Below are positions 61,436 to 64,000 of a stretch of 64,000 bases of DNA, piece by piece (positions within the stretch are counted from its first letter, which is position 1; each line of letters begins with the position of its first letter). The stretch covers positions 88,295-152,294 of the forward strand of contig JAZGUH010000766.1 of assembly GCA_037893225.1 (NCBI GenBank). The letters are read 5' to 3'. A program made the translations under genes and the position numbers. This stretch comes from Hippasteria phrygiana (lineage: Eukaryota; Echinodermata; Asteroidea; Valvatida; Goniasteridae). The notes below the pieces were generated by a model, which did not search any database, was not told the origin of the DNA, and worked only from the letters and a program-made list of their open reading frames with translations.

Positions 61436-61518
61436 ACTCTGTATGCAGTTTGCCACAGGACTCGGGACCCTGCTTTGCTTTCTTTCCGAACTACTGGTAT
61501 GATGCAAACACTAAGCAG
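61436..61518 (+). CDS. Kunitz/BPTI inhibitor domain, first-half exon (partial gene)
   Basis: An 83-bp exon between CACATCAG and the donor GTGCGT. It encodes D (split codon) then SVCSLPQDSGPCFAFFPNYW and YDANTKQ. This is the first half of a Kunitz domain: Cys I, the DSGPC loop with Cys II, the FFP..WYD strand, and the TKQ before Cys III. The residue after Cys II, the P1 position, is Phe, which in this family suggests a chymotrypsin- or elastase-like target rather than trypsin. The second half (GC.GN.N.F..C...C) was not found to 64000, so the next exon is probably outside. The exon begins in phase 1 and ends in phase 0. A possible signal-peptide exon (ATG at 60790, MKGCTILVHLYVLV) lies upstream, but its phase does not fit directly. 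A stray exon or pseudogene is possible. Confidence 0.6.
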
Positions 61519-61636
61519 GTGCGTCATGTTCATCTACGGTGGTTGTTTGGGAAACGCCAACCGCTTCCCGAACGAACAAGCCTTGCTTGGATCGCTGTGA
61601 AGGTAGGATGCATTGGTTAAAAAAATATTCGGTCAT

Positions 61637-61637
61637 T

Positions 61638-61707
<70 letters not shown>

Positions 61708-61738
61708 ACTAACTAACTAACTAACTACTAACTAAACT

Positions 61739-61827
<89 letters not shown>

Positions 61828-61923
61828 CAACCTAACTAACTAACTAAACTAACTAACTAACTAACTACTAACTACTAATAACTAAACTAACTAACTAACT
61901 AACTAACTAACCAACCAACCAAC
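61637..61923. repeat. (CTAA)n microsatellite, about 290 bp
   Basis: Long CTAA array with a few interruptions (AAACTA, TACTA), changing to CCAA at its right end. Confidence 0.97.
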
Positions 61924-61964
61924 CATCTCTTATCCCCTTTTAAAGATGTAACAGCACCAGTGTT

Positions 61965-62262
61965 CAGGCGCGGATCCGGGGGGGGGGGGGGGGTTCCGAA
62001 ACACCTCAGAACTCCCCCCCCCCTGCAACAAATCTGGATCCGCCCCTGCCTGTTCCTACTTTTCAATACAAGTACAAAGTACAATCTTGGCGGAAAATAG
62101 ATGGCCTGAACCATGCAGCTCCCATTTCCCCAATATTAAGACTGAATGGAAAACCACGATTAGGTCTAACTTCGAAATGAAAGTCACTGACACAAAGCGT
62201 AAATCCCGCGGGGGCAAGGGCGGATCCGGGGGAGGGGGCAAGGGCGGATCCGGGGGAGGGCC
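61965..62262. repeat. GCGGATCCGGGGG repeats
   Basis: CAGGCGCGGATCCGGGGG at 61964 is inverted at 62033 (TCTGGATCCGCCCCTG), giving an 87-bp element. Two further direct copies of AAGGGCGGATCCGGGGGAGG lie at about 62214-62262. Resembles hAT-type ends, but no clean target duplication was found. Confidence 0.55.
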
Positions 62263-63333
62263 AACGGGGCCACGCCCCCTTACCCAATTTTGTTTAGTAG
62301 TAATACATGTATATTGTATTGGAAACGCCAAAAAGTGTTGCGCACCACCTCCGAGGCCTGTTTAAGTAATTCATACATATGTACCTATACTCGCGCTAAT
62401 CCCCGCTGATAAAATTATGAATGACATAAAATTGGTTTTTCCCGCGGCACCTTTTTTGGAGAAAAAAAATCCCCCAAATTGTGTCTCGGATCCACCAGTG
62501 TTGGGGTTGGGTGGGTTGGGGACTTATAGCCCCGCCCCCCCCCCCCCCCACCCCCCACCCCCCTCTCCCCATTTTTAAGCCGGGAGCTATGTATAGAATC
62601 ATACCAAGAATTTGCAATATTTAAACAAATCGGCGTGCAAAAAAAACCCACTTGATTATTAGTATGTGATGATGAGAGTTGCCCATACGGTAAACATTTT
62701 AAATTGCTCTCAAGGTCCGAATAAAGCGTATCCCCTTCCAGGCGAAATCTCGATGATCATTCCCCCACTCTTCGACACGATTAACGGAACTGGTGACTGA
62801 TGAAAAATTAGTAGTTTAAATTTGCATCATGTTTTATATGATTGATATCATACATATATGCCTTACATCATAATGCTACCAATGATGTGTCTATTCGTTG
62901 TGAAAAATTGACATTTAAATATGAACGCGTTTCATGCCACTGACACGCCGGTCTTACGTTTATACAGGTGATTAAAATCTGCAACGAGAGATGCGTTCCC
63001 CTTCTGTAAGTAAAGGAAGATGTGGTTTCTACTTGTCTCCCGTTCATGTCAAGAAATCGAAAAGACCTTATCGACAAAGAACTTCGTCGTTGTGTTCCCT
63101 CCATTCACTAACTCAAACACAGTCTCTCAAGAATTCAGACATTTTATTCAGTCACAATTCTTAATTAAGCAATAGTATAAAGAAAGGTTGCACGCATGTC
63201 TGTAATATAAAAGTACCTCAACCAGAGAGTTATGAGTGGACACAGAGGGCCCATATATTTATAATAAAGCCCTGATAAAAAAGCCGTTATAAAATACAAG
63301 TATAAATGGCACATTGGCTAATCTACAATCACA

Positions 63334-63683
63334 TTAAAGGTACACGTAGTGTACACGATTGGTAATCCCTCCTTTAAAACAATTTATTTTTTTACTGAAT
63401 CATTACGAAATGCCTTACTGGACTAAGTAATAACAGTAGTCTCAATCATCCTGTGAATTATGGCACCAGGTGTGCTGTCGTTGTCAAGAAAAGTGGAAAT
63501 TTATATCGTTTTCCAACTGTTGAAAAACGAGCCGCCGTTTTTCTTCTCATTTTTTTCGGCCATCCAAAAACGCAAAACTTTGAACAGGTCAGTGGAACGA
63601 TATTTTCCTATAAAATACTAAACCCCCGAATCCGGCCCATTTCTGAAAATGTAACAATGACCAATCATGTACACTACGTTTAA
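63334..63683. mobile_element. GTAGTGTACA element, copy D, full length
   Basis: TTAAAGGTACACGTAGTGTACA to ATGTACACTACGTTTAA, reverse orientation to copy A and uninterrupted at the SINE site (63407-63440). Confidence 0.8.
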
Positions 63684-64000
63684 CAGATCGCCTTCTGCTT
63701 ACTGGGTCGATGCATTGATTAGGTCTGAAGAATTACAGGAGAGATGTTTAAGCAAACACGACTGATCTCAAACTTTTGGTTGCGGCAGTTTGAGTGTTAA
63801 ACTGTTTAAGCTATTGCAGTGTAATAATAAAGATAAATTATAATAGGCCTATCTCATAATTATAAGCAAAAATACCCCAACAAACCAAACAAACCAACAC
63901 CCCAACCAACCAACCAACTAACTAAATGTATAGGAATAAATCGACAAACTTTAAAAAGGACCTACTTGCTAAGGCTTTTCCTGAACAAGGTGTATACATT

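Larger units (their letters stand above)
61519..63333. other. Region after the Kunitz exon
   Basis: Simple repeats to 62600, then AT-rich sequence. I looked for the second Kunitz half and found none. No other gene is recognised up to copy D of the GTAGTGTACA element, and none after it to the window end. Confidence 0.5.

Overview
The window is animal nuclear DNA. It holds intron-rich genes with GT-AG splice sites, and its gene set fits a marine invertebrate. The tRNA-headed SINEs with an (ATT)n tail, the many ACATGTACATGT runs, and the dense load of short inverted-repeat transposons suggest an invertebrate deuterostome. An echinoderm is my best guess, but this is inference: nothing in the sequence names the species.

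Layout, left to right. (1) 177-3412, minus strand: the first three coding exons of a neutral ceramidase (ASAH2 family); the rest lies left of the window. (2) 6643-35771, plus strand: a complete collagen prolyl 4-hydroxylase alpha subunit (P4HA). It has thirteen coding exons in each transcript and two alternative versions of exon 10. The reading frame closes at 545 or 540 residues and all catalytic residues are present. (3) 35772-42019: no recognised gene; repeats only. (4) 42020-46386, minus strand: an ENKD1 (enkurin domain-containing 1) homologue, six coding exons, about 316 residues. (5) 49743-58195, plus strand: a C2orf81 homologue, nine coding exons, 513 residues. Genes 4 and 5 are head to head, about 3.4 kb apart. 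(6) 58196-61435: a 3' flank with an 86-bp tandem repeat and very long G runs. (7) 61436-61518, plus strand: one exon with the first half of a Kunitz inhibitor domain, from a gene that mostly lies to the right. The last 2.4 kb is a (CTAA)n array and repeats.

The rest is mostly small non-autonomous mobile elements. I could define families by terminal inverted repeats and target duplications. They include seven copies of a TTAA-flanked, piggyBac-like element; several hAT-like elements with 8-bp target duplications; three copies of an AAGCCAGTTCGG element; three copies of a TATAGACTAATCCGG element; two or more tRNA-derived SINE families; and several strong foldbacks. In one place a SINE with a 14-bp target duplication sits inside another repeat whose uninterrupted copies are also in this window.

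The genes are separate housekeeping or secretory-pathway and cilium-related genes, not one pathway. P4HA hydroxylates procollagen prolines in the endoplasmic reticulum, and neutral ceramidase cleaves ceramide at the cell surface. ENKD1 is a centriole and microtubule protein, and C2orf81 is poorly characterised. I saw no rRNA gene, intact tRNA gene, CRISPR array, or bacterial or viral gene. The most interesting items are the duplicated P4HA exon, the datable nested insertions, and the divergent ENKD1/C2orf81 pair.
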